A stretch of DNA of 64,000 bases from Cylicocyclus nassatus (GCA_958299035.1 CATQJL010000001.1:30409228-30473227); one strand, 5' to 3'. Numbered from the stretch's first letter, positions 45,639 through 56,869 are shown. Numbers and translations are program-made. The notes: generated by a model from the sequence alone, not told the origin.

Positions 45639-46521
45639 TTAGGTTGTCCCGAAAGTTCTGTCGGTTTTTTCAAATCACTATAAAACCGCGCACAGTAAAG
45701 ATCTGAATGAGATTTAAAGTGCATTCGATGCAACTTTTCATTCTCTTTCTTATGGTTACATTTTCGAACCGCAATCCTTTATGCTTTTTATGATAATTGC
45801 CAAAATTCTTCACCCGCCATTTTTATCTGCTTAAAGTTAGGCTACTATTCAAAAATTTCGTTCCAAAGTTTCGGAGAGGGTTGAGAATGGCTCAAATAGA
45901 GCAATTCCAGGACTTTACGGGGATATTTTTTGATTCTCCTAATCTGCTGGGTTTAGCTCAAAAAAAATTAGTTCTTTGGAGGCCTTGATTTTCAGCAAAG
46001 TCATGAAAAACGCAACTGCAGCAAAAGCAAGAAAACTTTTGAAGTTTCTGCAAATTCAAACTTGATTGTTATTAAACATTATTTATGCAACATAAGCAAG
46101 TTTGATTTGCTTCAAAAATCAGCTTTTTGGGATTTTCAGTACTTTTACGTGGTAAACTTATTCAAAAAGCCGCGGCTTTTACTGAATAAATAACCATAAC
46201 GGACTTAGTTAACGAGGCCCACGTAATCTAAAACAAGTACAATGTAGCCAAAGGTTTGTTCTACATAACAGTCACCAACGCTCCCTGAAAATATCAGTAT
46301 AAAAATTTTGAAAATTTAGGAAAGATTTGGCGCTACTGCTGAAGTGCTCAAAAAGCCATAGCGATAACATCACAAAGACGGGGTAGATCAGAAAACAAAT
46401 ATAGCTGTAAGAAAGAGGATAAAAATCTGAATAGAATGGATCCTAAGTCGTCCATGGAATGGCTTTCTGTAAGTTTGGGTGAGCAATGAAAAAAACCGAC
46501 AAAACTTTCGGGACAACCTAA
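45639..46521. mobile_element. Mariner-type element, copy d
   Basis: The ends TTAGGTTGTCCCGAAAGTTC and its complement are flanked by TA. The arms are shorter than in c and the 883-bp body has a less regular interior. No transposase frame; the 63-codon ORF at 45797 has no domain. Confidence 0.85.
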
Positions 46522-46527
46522 TATATA

Positions 46528-46720
46528 TTAGGTTGATTCATAATTAATGCACGTTTCTCTCACCTCTTCTTCCAAGAGCTGGTATTTGAGGTGTAATCAA
46601 ATCCCTCAAAAACTTTTTATGCTATCTGAAAGAGGGTTTTTTCTAGTATCTTATATGGGCTTCCGCCTTCGTATATCTCCGTTCCAAAGCTCTGAGCCTT
46701 GAAACAAAAGAGACTAAATC
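46528..46720 (+). mobile_element. Mariner-type left end, copy e (solo)
   Basis: TTAGGTTGATTCATAATTAA starts directly after TATA behind element d. No matching right end was found, so the copy is truncated; its limit is uncertain. Confidence 0.55.
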
Positions 46721-46847
46721 TCAAAATTATTGCTTTTCACTCTTTTTGCCCTAAATCCATGGGAAATAAGCGGATTAATTATAAAAAATATGCATAAGGA
46801 TTAGGAAACTTTGTGCTACAAGATGCTGTTTAGACAAGATTTTCCAT

Positions 46848-47864
46848 GGCCGGCAGTAATCCCCCCGACCTGGCGGCAGGTCTCGTCGGCAGGTCGCTGG
46901 CACCTTTTCCGTGAGGTGGCCAGAAAGTGAGACTCCAAATTTAGGCCGTCCCAGGCCTTATTCCAAAAAATTTCCTCGATAAAGATGCCGCCTCGACTCT
47001 GTAGAAAACTCCATAAAAGTCTGCGTTTCCAGAACTCCTCATTTGGTAAAATATCTGGAAGCGCAGGAGGAGTTGCCGGCAACTTCGCGATGTCAGTTGC
47101 CGGCAACCTGCCGGCAGCTCGTCGAAATCTGCGAGATGGCAGCTGTCGGCAGGTCAGAGAGCACGGGAAATAGCGTGCTCTTTTGAGAGAGGGAGCTGCC
47201 GGCATCTCGACGTGCCCCTACCACGTCGAGGTGGTGGCATCTTTGCCGACGGCGTCTGTGAGATTGCGAATTGCGGCGATATCACACAAACGTCAGGCGA
47301 AAATATCAAAAAAAAAATTCTACTTTCCATTCAAAAACCTTCATTTTTCTCAATATATGAGTTTTCTTGTTTAAAACGACGATTTTCTAACAGAGAAAAA
47401 AATCTAGTAATGCCTTACAACCATAAGGAACACCATCTTTTTTGCAATCCTTTCTAAATCTTATTTGCACCGATTTCGCCCCTCTCTCTTGCTCATATCA
47501 ATTAGCTGTTCTTTCAGGTCAAAGTCTCTCGCGCAATGTATCGATCCTTCTTACAGGCGGCCATTTACCAGTGCGTGCTCATATTGCTGATGCAAACGGC
47601 AAGGACTGACCGAATGGTCGAGTGGGTAACGTGGCAGCACTTAAAGTCAGCACACTTAGGTTCGAACGTGCGTGAGACAGCAGTTTTGCGGCTGTCTACG
47701 TTATCAAAATTTGATGAGCGAAATAACCGCGTACTGAGATTATACAAGATTATTAAAATCTACAATCACTCCGCGAGCTGCCGGCGGAGTTGGCATTTTT
47801 CCGCGATGTGTGCCAACTTGCCGGCATCTATGATGCCACCAGGTAGGGTAGATTACTACCGGCC
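46848..47864. mobile_element. GGCCGGTAGTAA-family element, copy A3
   Basis: The ends GGCCGGCAGTAATC and GATTACTACCGGCC are flanked by CAT on both sides. It is full of GCCGGCA words that form hairpins (TTGCCGGCAACTT...). It shares its body with A4 but only the termini with A1 and A2, so it is a second subfamily. No transposase; ORFs on both strands are not preserved between copies. Confidence 0.8.
47610..47672 (+). promoter_or_regulatory. tRNA-like A box/B box module in A3
   Basis: TGGTCGAGTGGG at 47615 fits an A box and GGTTCGAAC at 47659 a B box, 44 nt apart, the usual tRNA spacing. Stem pairing of a real tRNA is poor. Confidence 0.5.
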
Positions 47865-47869
47865 CATGG

Positions 47870-48865
47870 GTTCTGAGTCGAGAAATTCGATTGCAAACTT
47901 GAATGAGCGTCGCGGCCTTTCCGTGCCATATAAAACTTTAAAGCAAAAAGCGATCGCAGGTCTTTTGCACTAATCAGCAAGGATAGACCTAGTCCATTTG
48001 ATGGTAGAAAAGCGCTAGGGTTTTCTCACTCCAGCGGAGATAAATGAAATAATTTCAAAAATGACCGATATTTGAACCCGCCGAAATGTCAGAAAAAAGT
48101 AAGTACTTTCGACTTTTTTGCGATATTTTCTTTCATTTTTTTCCGTAAAATCCAAGCTTGGCATTACTGCTCTAGAGACCCTTGGCTACACGATAAGCAA
48201 AGTCTGCTTTATCCTACTTCATTCAAAGATAAGTCACGCTTTCTCAAAGTAGAGGCTTCTGAAAAAAGTTGTTGGCAATCTTCAGGCTAGAAAATCTTTT
48301 CTGTGATAGATACAGTCACGCAATAGTATCTACTTTATAGCCACTGATTTGATGGTTACAGTAGTTTTTATTGGGCCCAGAAATGTACTTGACGATGTCA
48401 CCAAATATCAACTGCCACGCGGGTCTTCAGAGTGACGGAGTCGTGCACAAGGAGATGTTACCTCGAACTTGGTAATCAAACCTTTATTAACAACTATAAA
48501 TTTCAAATCAACGATATTGCACGCAAAATATAATATCGCTTAACATGAGATCCTTATTATGGCAAAACGTTAGTAGTAAAATACGATGTTTTGGCCCAAA
48601 TGAACTGAAAATCAGGGTGACTATGGCAATGATACTGAGTAAATCGAGAAAGCAGGACTAACTGTATGAAAACGATGAACAGTGACGCGCAATTCATTGT
48701 AAGGAGGAGATCACCGCTGTGAATTTCTCGCTCCTTTTTCATACATGCAACTGCAGTCTAAAGCATGCAGAAAAAAGATTAGCTGCTGCGCTTGAACACT
48801 TACATTGCAAGTAAGATATATAGAATATACGAATTATAAAAATATCGGCCAAGTATCTCGACACT
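47870..48865. other. No recognised gene
   Basis: AT-rich; ORFs at 48072-48290 and 48557-48742 lack domains or repeat partners. Confidence 0.25.
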
Positions 48866-48869
48866 TCAA

Positions 48870-49150
48870 AATTCGCTGAAACTTGGCGCAGGAATTACTT
48901 GGCATGCTAATTATGAAAATAATGCTCTCATGCTTTTAGAATTCTTTTAATTTGCTTACTGTGCGTGTACGACGGTAGATCAAAACATTAGTGCTGGTAT
49001 CTTGCACAATGCGCTTATCAGACATTCTTGACTGACATGTCGCTGACATCACTACACTATCACCTCGATAACGATCTCCCCTTTTTGGCTCCGTTACGAC
49101 CCTCCTTCCTCCCCCAGGTGCAGCGTTCCACGTCCACGTGTGACCCTGGC
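48870..49150. repeat. Dispersed repeat D, copy 3 (partial)
   Basis: CGCTGAAACTTGGCGCAGG, GGCATGCTAATTATG and TATCACCTCGATAACGA match parts of 52715-52920 and of the 125-bp monomer at 43.3 kb. It ends where element N1 begins. Confidence 0.65.
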
Positions 49151-49405
49151 CCTAATTAAGGCGCTGCCCAAGCGGCAGCGCAAATGATCATTCACGGCTG
49201 AGAATTCCATCCCCAAACCCGAGCTTGTGCCGTGACTGACCGTAACCCGAATGTGGGCTATCTCACATTAACACTACGTTCGCGCTGGGGCCAGTCTAAG
49301 TACTCGCGGGTTACGGTCATGGCGCAGGTGCGGAGGGTTTGGGGAGGGATTTCTCAGCCGTGAATGAATCACTTGCGCTGCCGCTTGGGCAGTGACTTAG
49401 TTAGG
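49151..49405. mobile_element. CTGCCCAAGCGGCAGC-family MITE, copy N1
   Basis: Left CCTAATTAAGGCGCTGCCC and right GGGCAGTGACTTAGTTAGG are inverted, with arms of about 75 bp including CGGCTGAGAAATCC. The core is GC-richer. A second member is at 54506. Confidence 0.8.
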
Positions 49406-49822
49406 AGCCCTTTACCTGTTTTCAGGTGAAACCAATGTGTTCAGTTCTGGCTGGACACTGCCTTCAGGGCATTGACCATAAAGTAACCTAAAATGCATCT
49501 TTTGGTCCGCTCAAGCCAAATATGGATCCGGGTGTCCGAATTTACATACAGTCTTGGCAGCGTGATGGCTTACTACTTCGTGTATGAAAGCCATAATTAG
49601 GCAAGATAAGTAGAGTCAGTACAAGCTGCATCCACGAGTGAGGTCTGTCAAGATTATCACTTTACTGTTGACTGCTGCTCATTTGTGCGTTGCACAAGAC
49701 GAATTTCAATTTAGAAATTTATAATCGAATACGTAATTTTTTGGACGGTTGCATAGCAACAATGTATAAAAAGTTCAAATTCAAACTCAGTATCATAAAA
49801 ACAAGAATGCGAGGAACTTTAG

Positions 49823-50830
49823 GGCCGGTAGTAATCTACCCTACCTGGTGGCACCAACGATGCCCGCAAGATGGCACACATCGCGGGAAGTTGTCAACTC
49901 CGGCGGCAGCTCGCTGATTGATCGTCGGTTTCTGATATCAAGTAGTCTTACTGCGTAGTCCTATACCACATGAAGTTTTGCAGCCGCTGGTAGCCGCAAA
50001 ACAGAGGTTTCGCGCCCGTTTGAACCTGCAGTCAACCTTGTACGCCGCCGCACCAACCATCCAACCACTCTTTCAGTTTTTGATGTCTGCGGTGGCAATG
50101 ATAGAAACGCTTCATAAGAGGAACAGTTCCGAAAATGGGAATTAGTATGAACCCAGCCTAAGTGGCACTTGTATGAGAGCATGATCAATACATTGCGTGA
50201 TAGACGCTGACCTGAAAAAACAGCTGTTGATAGGAGCCAGCGAGAGACGATTCGTTGCAATTGAGATTTAAAGCATTTGTAAAATGAAAATGACGTTCTT
50301 TATGGTTTTATCATAATACTAGTCATTTCTTGTGCACGCATAACATCAGTTTGGAGGAAAAACCCATTTAATGACAAAAATGGTAGTTTTTTTTTGTTAA
50401 AAAGTAAATTTTTTCAGATGCTTTTGCTAGACGTAAGTTGTGTGATATTGCCGCGCGACGCAAATTCACAGACGCCGTCGGGAAGGTGCCAGCATCACAA
50501 CGTTTTAGGGGCACTTCGAGATGCCGGCAACTTCCTCTCGGAAAAAAACACGCTATTTCTCGTGCTCTCGGACCTGCCGGCAGCTGCCACCTCGTAAATT
50601 TCCACGAGTTACCGGCAGGTTGCGGCGAGCTTGCGAAGTTGCCGGCAGCTCCTCCTGCGCTTCCCGATTTTTTTCCATCGAAAGAATTTTGAACCTCAAA
50701 TTTCGATGGAGGTTTCTATAGAACCGCGGTGCACCCTTATCCGGAAAATTTCTTGGAGAAAAGTCTATGACTCTGAATTAGGAATTTCAGTTTCTGCCGA
50801 CCTCACGGCAAGGTGCCGGCGACGCAAATG
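49823..50830. mobile_element. GGCCGGTAGTAA-family element, copy A4, one end missing
   Basis: The left end GGCCGGTAGTAATC is present; the interior matches A3 in inverted orientation, including the GACGGCGTCTGTGA segment. The right end stops about 55 bp short of where A3's terminus would fall, and a LINE tail starts there. Confidence 0.75.
50016..50070 (-). promoter_or_regulatory. tRNA-like A box/B box module in A4
   Basis: On the minus strand TGGTTGGATGG (starting 50068) is followed 42 nt later by GGTTCAAAC (starting 50026). It has the same place and direction relative to the element ends as in A3. Confidence 0.5.
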
Positions 50831-50833
50831 AAA

Positions 50834-51120
50834 TTAGTTCCTATTGCTCAGGAAATGCAAGAAAAGAGGATACGATGGTATGAGCATGTGCGCAGAAAAA
50901 CTGAAGGTCATATCACAAAGTTAGGTCTGATTGTGGAGACACCTTTTAAGAGATCCAGAGGTAAAGCCAAAATGGGATGGATGGACAGAATCAAGGCCGA
51001 CCTGCGGAAACTTGATACAGAAGAAGACCTTGCCTCATATAAAGCGATATATGGAGATATCTGACAAAAAAGCAGACCCTGCATAAGCGGGATGCATATG
51101 AGGATAAAAAGCTAACAAGC
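50834..51120 (+). pseudogene. 3' tail of an RTE-like LINE reverse transcriptase
   Basis: The last about 75 codons of a LINE frame: RIRWYEHVRRKTEGHI, then RSRGKAKMGWMDRIKADLRK, a C-terminal signature common in RTE-type LINE proteins, stop TGA at 51062-51064. A remnant of the usual Arg-Ala-Asp-Pro end can be read just beyond in other phases. The fragment is strongly 5'-truncated and joins element A4. Confidence 0.75.
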
Positions 51121-51124
51121 AATG

Positions 51125-52130
51125 CAAAAACCCAGAACGTTGGATGCTGCAAAGAATGCTGACTTCAGGTTTGTCATTCATCTCATCCGGACGCCTCTGT
51201 TGACGAGGTTTCGAGCAGTCTTACTTCAGAAATGACGAGCAATTTTAGTGCAGAAAAGTCATATACACGAAATGCAAAATTGAGAAGATCAATGTTTCAA
51301 AAAACTGACTTTGAAGGCAGTGTCTAGTTAGAGTGGGGGTTTTGGGATGCAAAAGCGGGTCCTTTCAGAAATGCCATCGCTAGTGCGAGGCCATGGCAAT
51401 TGTTCATAAGCAAGAAATACGGTCGAAAAGCTGGGAAACTAAAGGGGCAAGGCTGTTCATTTGCTTGGATACCTGCTTTGCGACACAGTACGCATGCTGA
51501 CACAGTCGAATTTGTAGAGTCTTAGAGCGACCTGCTTCTCAGCCTTGGCGGAAAGCGTCCCTAATCGCTTTGCAAAGCTCATATTTTCGCTGTTTTCGCG
51601 CTTTCTAATGTGGCTTTTCGGATCCCTCAAATAAGTGAATTTTTAGAAAACAAATTTTTGCCCGGAATTGTCTCTAAAGGCAACGCGTCCATGCAAATTT
51701 GTGCACATGGGTTTCTCCCCTAGTAACCGATGAGGGAGCTCTAACCTCTAATGTTAATTAACCGCCATGGGCCAGATTTTAGCAAATTCTGAAGGTTCCC
51801 AATGCTGGACCACCCCAATAAATTATCACTTTCAAACATGATTTGGTAGCTATATTTCAAAAATGAATTAGCTAACTCTTTTGTATTCAATACAAAGCAC
51901 TACTCACTACTTACCAATACTATGAATTCTGCTAAAAATAACCATCAAAGTGTGGAATTAGAAGCAGCCCAAATCGTTTGTCCCTTTGTTCGCTTCTAAT
52001 GATTGCGCTTTCACCAGCTTTTACTCAAAGCGAAGAAAATGAATCAGGCCCACATTGCTCCTATGAAAACTAAAAGACTCATTCGATCAAAATGTATGTA
52101 ATTCGTTGGCAAAAATTCTTTTCGAAGGCA
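51125..52130. other. No recognised gene
   Basis: No ORF of note on either strand, and no repeat partner in this window. Confidence 0.3.
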
Positions 52131-52134
52131 AGTT

Positions 52135-52204
52135 GATGGGGTGTGGCACAACCCCTAAAAAGCTGTGGCCGCCGCACCTTTTTAGGGGTTGTGCCATACC
52201 CCAT
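52135..52204. repeat. Hairpin at the edge of repeat D copy 2
   Basis: ATGGGGTGTGGCACAACCCC pairs with GGGGTTGTGCCATACCCCAT, extended by CTAAAAAG/CTTTTTAG, around a GC core. It resembles in base composition the hairpin at 2131. Confidence 0.9.
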
Positions 52205-52284
52205 TGACCTATTTTCAGAGCATTCAAATCTCTGTCTTTTTATGTGGTTCCTACTGCCAAACCTTCTTCTCCACATAGCACAAA

Positions 52285-52920
52285 TTCCATTCAAAATTGT
52301 TTTTCCTAGGGAAAGATATAGTCGTTTTTTCCTTGGCTAAGCAAATGGAAAACACCGCGAAAATATTGTGTTACGGTAATATGTAAGTCTGCGCTACTAC
52401 GTGAATCGCGAGATAAGGCGGTAAGAACAAGTATATTTATAGTCTCTCATTTCTTAATTTTCACAAAAGTGATTTCAGACTGATTGGTCTTCTCTAATTT
52501 GAGAAAATGAAAGCAAAAAATGGGATGAACGAAATTTTGGCTTGCTCTCAATTCCAGAGTTTGGAGGTTAGTCGAAATGGGATTCCTAATGTGAGCAAAG
52601 AGTACTGCTTTGTAACAAGTGCGAAATGAAGTAGTTTACTCACTTTTGAAACAGAGTTTCATGTTAAAAATGACCACCTCATTTGAGTGCCCTAATATTC
52701 GAAAACCCCAAAATTCCCTGAAACTTGGCTCTCAGGGGTTATTTGACATGCTAATTACAGCTGATATCTTGTACAATGGGTTTATCAGACATTGTTGAAG
52801 ACATAATGTCGCTAATATCACTATCACCTCAATAACGACCTCTCTTCCGCTGTTCCTGGCCCTCGGCCCCAGGTATGGCGTGCCACACCCCACGCTTGAC
52901 CCTGCTCTTAACCTCTTGCA
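52285..52920. repeat. Dispersed repeat D, copy 2
   Basis: It matches 1480-2190 in the same orientation with many small differences and includes a single 125-bp monomer-like segment (GAAACTTGGCTCTC...GGGGTTATTTGACATGCTAA) shared with the foldback at 43.2 kb. Confidence 0.65.
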
Positions 52921-52929
52921 ATCGTCAGT

Positions 52930-53067
52930 CTATCCGTGTGCGCAAACAACGCAGTCATCCGAAAGCCAATCTACATCATACAATGTTCCTAATAGCGTCT
53001 TCTTGATGTTGTCATTCAAGATGTTCGCAATCTTAACTTCGCTTTCGAGTTGTATTCGTTTACACAT
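52930..53067 (-). CDS. Unrecognised small ORF or exon
   Basis: From ATG at 53067 the frame reads 45 codons to TAG (includes LESEVKIANILNDNIKKTLL). A CAGCAG|TC acceptor-like site stands just before the ATG. Protein-like in composition only. Confidence 0.2.
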   Translation of the reverse strand: MCKRIQLESEVKIANILNDNIKKTLLGTLYDVDWLSDDCVVCAHG

Positions 53068-53374
53068 CTTTGACTGCTGAGCTGATTGCATCGGAAAAAA
53101 AGTATGCAGAAGTGTATTTACTCTCATTCTTACTCGGATGGCTTTTACTGCTCACAAGCTTCAAGGAGTTACGGTGAGAATGTCTCGACAAACAATCATC
53201 AACGTGCGCTATCTACGTCAATGCTTTGGATTAGAGACGTTCCTGCTCACCCGTATATACGCTCGTTGCGGTTCGGAACATATTGCGTACTACCTCTCGT
53301 TTCATTGCCAGCGCTGAATTGGCATGTAATAGTTCTTGGAATTCTTTTTACTAAACTAGTTTATACTAATGGTG

Positions 53375-53611
53375 CTAGCAAAAGGGTATTTGGGTATTCA
53401 GAAAAAACCACCCTTTGTCCGAAATTTCAGGTTTGAAGCATTCGTCCATTTCGGACTGAGTCGACGTTATCAATGGTGAGCGTGCCAATACTGGTCCCTC
53501 CCTTTTGCTCATGAAGCAGATCCAAGGACTGGGGCTAACCGCTGACCATCGACAGTCCTTCAATCTAGGGATAGTAATTCCCAGACCATTTGAAGATGTT
53601 ACTTCAGACAT
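53375..53611 (-). CDS. Unrecognised ORF, 78 codons
   Basis: An ATG at 53611 opens a frame ending in TAG at 53375. It includes GLGITIPRLKDCRWSA and a Lys/Arg-rich segment. No domain, no repeat partner and no flanking exon recognised; possibly chance. Confidence 0.2.
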   Translation of the reverse strand: MSEVTSSNGLGITIPRLKDCRWSAVSPSPWICFMSKREGPVLARSPLITSTQSEMDECFKPEISDKGWFFLNTQIPFC

Positions 53612-54148
53612 TTATTGATGAAAATCAGCATGTACGTTTGCTCAAATCGAAGCTCTACACGCTTTTATGGTGAGTACCTAATAACTAGAGTGTTTGTAGC
53701 GCTGCATCATCTAAATCTGTATAAAAGTAAGTATCGGTAAACTGCTTAGTTAGTTCTTTGAAGAAACTTTTGTGTGGAGACCAACTTCGCACACATTTAT
53801 TTTCAATGCCGACCCACTCCGTAGACTACCTTTCTCTGCAAAATTCCCTCTCCTTCTATTGAAAAAAAATGGAAAGTTTCAAAAGTGTTGTTCTGGTCTC
53901 GCTCTTTTCGAGGCAATCAAATTTTCCATGCGTACGAGGCCGGGAATGCTAGTTAGTCCTGCATATTAGTGTACAGGGACGATACATCGAAGAAGTCGGT
54001 GACACTATTTTTATCAATATATACGTCTCTGAGCTGTCTAACAATCTGCTATGTGTAGGACAAATGGCAAATTACAGATGACTACACATCGTTACTTTTA
54101 TTTGTGAACTCAGAGCGCAGTGTGTATTTCAATGTGGTTTCACAATCA

Positions 54149-54364
54149 ACAAGCGATAATCATTTACGTGTAGCCAGTATAGTGCAGCGATCAACTTTAC
54201 TTGCTGCCAGTACGCGTACAAATGCATCAGATCTCTTTTTTCTTTAGCTACACGAAACGACGAAATATTTCGTGAGAGCTTTGGTGCACTTCTGTACGCG
54301 TCCTGGAAGCAAGTAAAGTTCATCGTGCACTATACTGGCTACGCGTAAACTGTTCTCGCTTGTT
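54149..54364. mobile_element. Inverted-repeat MITE
   Basis: Arms of about 75 bp: CAACAAGCG...GTAGCCAGTATAGTGCA on the left and TGCACTATACTGGCTAC...CGCTTGTT on the right. No coding content. Confidence 0.82.
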
Positions 54365-54505
54365 AAATGACTGAGTTCGTCTTTAGTCCTTGAAGATAAA
54401 TTCAAAAAGTAAGACATTCTTTATGTGGAAGGAAAAATTTGCTAAAAGGCAGCGTCCAGGCAAATGTGGGCCTAAGGGGATCTCACTTGGAGAGTAGTCT
54501 TGGAG

Positions 54506-54735
54506 CCTTAACTAAAACACTGCCCAAGCGGCAGCTCGAGTGGTGAGCTCATAGTTGAGATATTCGCCTCCAAACTAGACCCCGGGATCGTATCCGCATG
54601 GTTTCATAGCGAAACATCTGTTTCGCGCGAGGACCCACGCGTGTCCCGTCAAGAATCCATGCGAATACGATCCCGGGGTCCAGTCTGGAGGCGAATATGT
54701 CAACTATTCTCACCGTTCGAGCTGCCGCTCCAAAA
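54506..54735. mobile_element. CTGCCCAAGCGGCAGC-family MITE, copy N2
   Basis: It starts CCTTAACTAAAACACTGCCC as in N1. Its arms contain CCCCGGGATCGTATCCGCAT and the complement. The right terminus is decayed (GAGCTGCCGCTCCAAAAT). Confidence 0.75.
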
Positions 54736-55034
54736 TTACTTTCCACATCAGAACCCCATATATCTAGATTTTCTTGGACGTTGTCTTTAAGTTAGTCCAT
54801 CACACCCTTACTTTGAAATATCACATAGGCGATTTTCAAAACACTGTAAGAATGCTCTCCATAAAAGCTTTTCTTGAGCATGACTGCATTCTGGTACCTT
54901 AACTTCATCTCTTGAAAGTTCATCATTGGCAAGCTATTTTGATGAGAAAGTAAGCAATAAAAAGAGCAAGAAAAGTACTTTTTCTAAGAAAATTTCTGCG
55001 TTAAATCAAGGCAACTAGAAATTAGACAGATCTT

Positions 55035-55147
55035 TTGGAACAGCCGAGTACAAACAAGTCACTTGTACAATTTATAGCACATGTAAGTAATTGAATTTTG
55101 CAACCCATTTTCAAGGGGGGGGGGGAGTCAATTTCGGTCGCCACTGG
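55035..55147. mobile_element. Right-end fragment of the CAGTGGCGG hAT-like MITE
   Basis: AACAAGTCACTTG and GCAACCCATTTTC, then a poly-G tract and CGCCACTG, match the right half of 21419-21777. The left half is absent. Confidence 0.65.
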
Positions 55148-55339
55148 TCTGTAAAGATTACGAGAAAGACTGAGATACATTCAATTATGCACTAGGCGCG
55201 AATACCTTTTGCTTTTTATAACTGCTCACGTTCAAAAGCCGAAGTTTTTCACCTCTTTATTGCATTCTTTTCTACAACATACCAGTAATTATTTGCTATT
55301 TTACTCTTGTGACACATTGTAGTATAGCTACTTCAATCT

Positions 55340-55516
55340 TCAATACTTCATTCTTGGTGCTTTCTTTCCTCGATGCGCTGCTCTATTTACACGTCTATAC
55401 TTCAATGCTATCAGAACGAGTAATACCGGTATTACTATAAAAACCAGTATTCCAGCGATTACAGCAAGAATTATGAACCAGCTCCTATAAAGACGAGAAT
55501 TGGTGGCATAGTACAT
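55340..55516 (-). CDS. Possible small single-pass membrane protein, 58 codons
   Basis: From ATG at 55516: a short N-terminus (MYYATNSRLYRSW), a hydrophobic helix of about 27 residues (ILAVIAGILVFIVIPVLLV) and a basic tail ending RGKKAPRMKY. The charge pattern fits a type I or III single-span protein with a cytoplasmic C-terminus. The frame is open 20 codons upstream to a stop without another ATG. It could also be the last exon of a larger membrane protein. The family is unknown. Confidence 0.35.
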   Translation of the reverse strand: MYYATNSRLYRSWFIILAVIAGILVFIVIPVLLVLIALKYRRVNRAAHRGKKAPRMKY

Positions 55517-55730
55517 GTTTTTGGAAAATTTTACCAATTGTATTTCCTTTTCTTCGGCCCTTTTTTGGAGGCGTCAAACTCCTTCCCCTGTACGTCCAGG
55601 TTTTTATCTAAAAGATATGATCTAGGACATTCAAACGTTTTGGGCAATTAACAAAACTAAACAAAAATGGTAATGTTAGCAAAGATGTTGACGTTATTGA
55701 GCAATGGAGACTTTATCGAAAGGAGGAGGT

Positions 55731-55883
55731 ATAATGGGGTGGAGGACATTAGGTTTGGAAGAATCCCGCGCGGATTCCCTGCAGGAACGCATGTCCGCGT
55801 ATGTACAAGGGTGCGTATTTGTCGCAAATGACCGCGGGGACCGCCCTTTTTCGGCGACCTAATGTCCTCCACCCGATATAATG
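55731..55883. mobile_element. Small inverted-repeat element
   Basis: GGGTGGAGGACATTAGGT and ACCTAATGTCCTCCACCC are inverted ends, with ATAAT just outside on both sides. It ends four bases before the TTAA element. Confidence 0.8.
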
Positions 55884-55886
55884 TAC

Positions 55887-56447
55887 TTAACACGTTGACG
55901 ACAGTGCCGCGCAATGGTGCGCGGCAGGTAGTCTGTCCCTGTGGACGACGCCGCGCAATGGTGCGCGGCGGCCTTAAATTCAATACTATCTGTCCAATCC
56001 TCTCAGTTTTTGTTCATGTAATCAACATAGGCTCAGATGTACTTCATGTATTAGCCCTGCCCCTTTTGGCAAACTCCGCCCACTCCAACGTCTCTCACAA
56101 GGACCCTTTTTTGTCCATAAAAAGCATGGATGAGGCTGTAGGTGAACGCAAAGACCTCAAGCAACTTTTAGCCAGGCCCCGCCCACCGTCAGGCAAACCC
56201 CGCCCCCTAAGTGGCAAGCTCCGCCCGCTTTTCAAAAGTGGCGGAAATCGCATAAATACTTGAAATTTGGGCAATTTCCGACATTTTTGGTCGAGTGGGC
56301 GGAGCTTGTCAGAGGGGGCGGGGCTTGCACATTCTGTATTCGTGCATGGATGCATGCATACATACATGGGCCACGCGTAGGGATGCATGGAAACGTCTCG
56401 TCTACAGGGACAGACCTCAAAAATTTGGCTCGTCGTCAACGTGTTAA
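55887..56447. mobile_element. piggyBac-type MITE (TTAA target), copy 2
   Basis: TTAA on both sides, ends CACGTTGACGAC and GTCGTCAACGTG as in the copy at 34114. The interior differs from that copy: a GCCGCGCAATGGTGCGCGGC hairpin repeated twice on the left and a long GC-rich foldback. ORFs on both strands follow the palindrome. Confidence 0.85.
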
Positions 56448-56529
56448 TATCACATTTGAACTCTTGGTATACACTTTTTGGCGGGTTCATATACCAACAA
56501 GTAAGAAGAGCTTCGCAATAGCCCACATG

Positions 56530-56600
56530 TACTGGGTTGGTGCAAAATTGAAGAGTGTTTTTCTGAACTTTGTTTCAGAACAATTTTTTTCCACCGAACA
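56530..56600 (+). mobile_element. Mariner-type left-end fragment
   Basis: CTGGGTTGGTGCAAAATTGA after TA resembles the terminus of element a. No right end was found. Confidence 0.4.
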
Positions 56601-56869
56601 TTCTTTGAAACATATTAAACAAATTTGACAACCACTGAAAAAGATTTTACATGCTCTACGTAGTGGTGATTAGCACAGGTTTCCACCCGCATCCATTAGA
56701 ATTTAACGGAGCTCCGTAATCGCACTAAATACCAGAATTTTATTGCATCTACTTCACTGGTCAATTTATGCGCGAGTAATGCATTGATTTGAAAACCCAG
56801 ATGCTGCATGGGGGAAAATTTGCTTATGTTGTGTAGGCTTGATAAGATTTTTTAAATTTTTTAAATTGA

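Noticed and set aside
46816..47205. 129-codon minus ORF in a GCCGGC-rich region
   Set aside because: It lies within element A3; the inverted copy A4 does not keep the frame.
55862..56628. ORFs of 133, 143 and 122 codons on both strands
   Set aside because: They read the GC-rich arms of the TTAA-flanked foldback, open on both strands because of low stop content.
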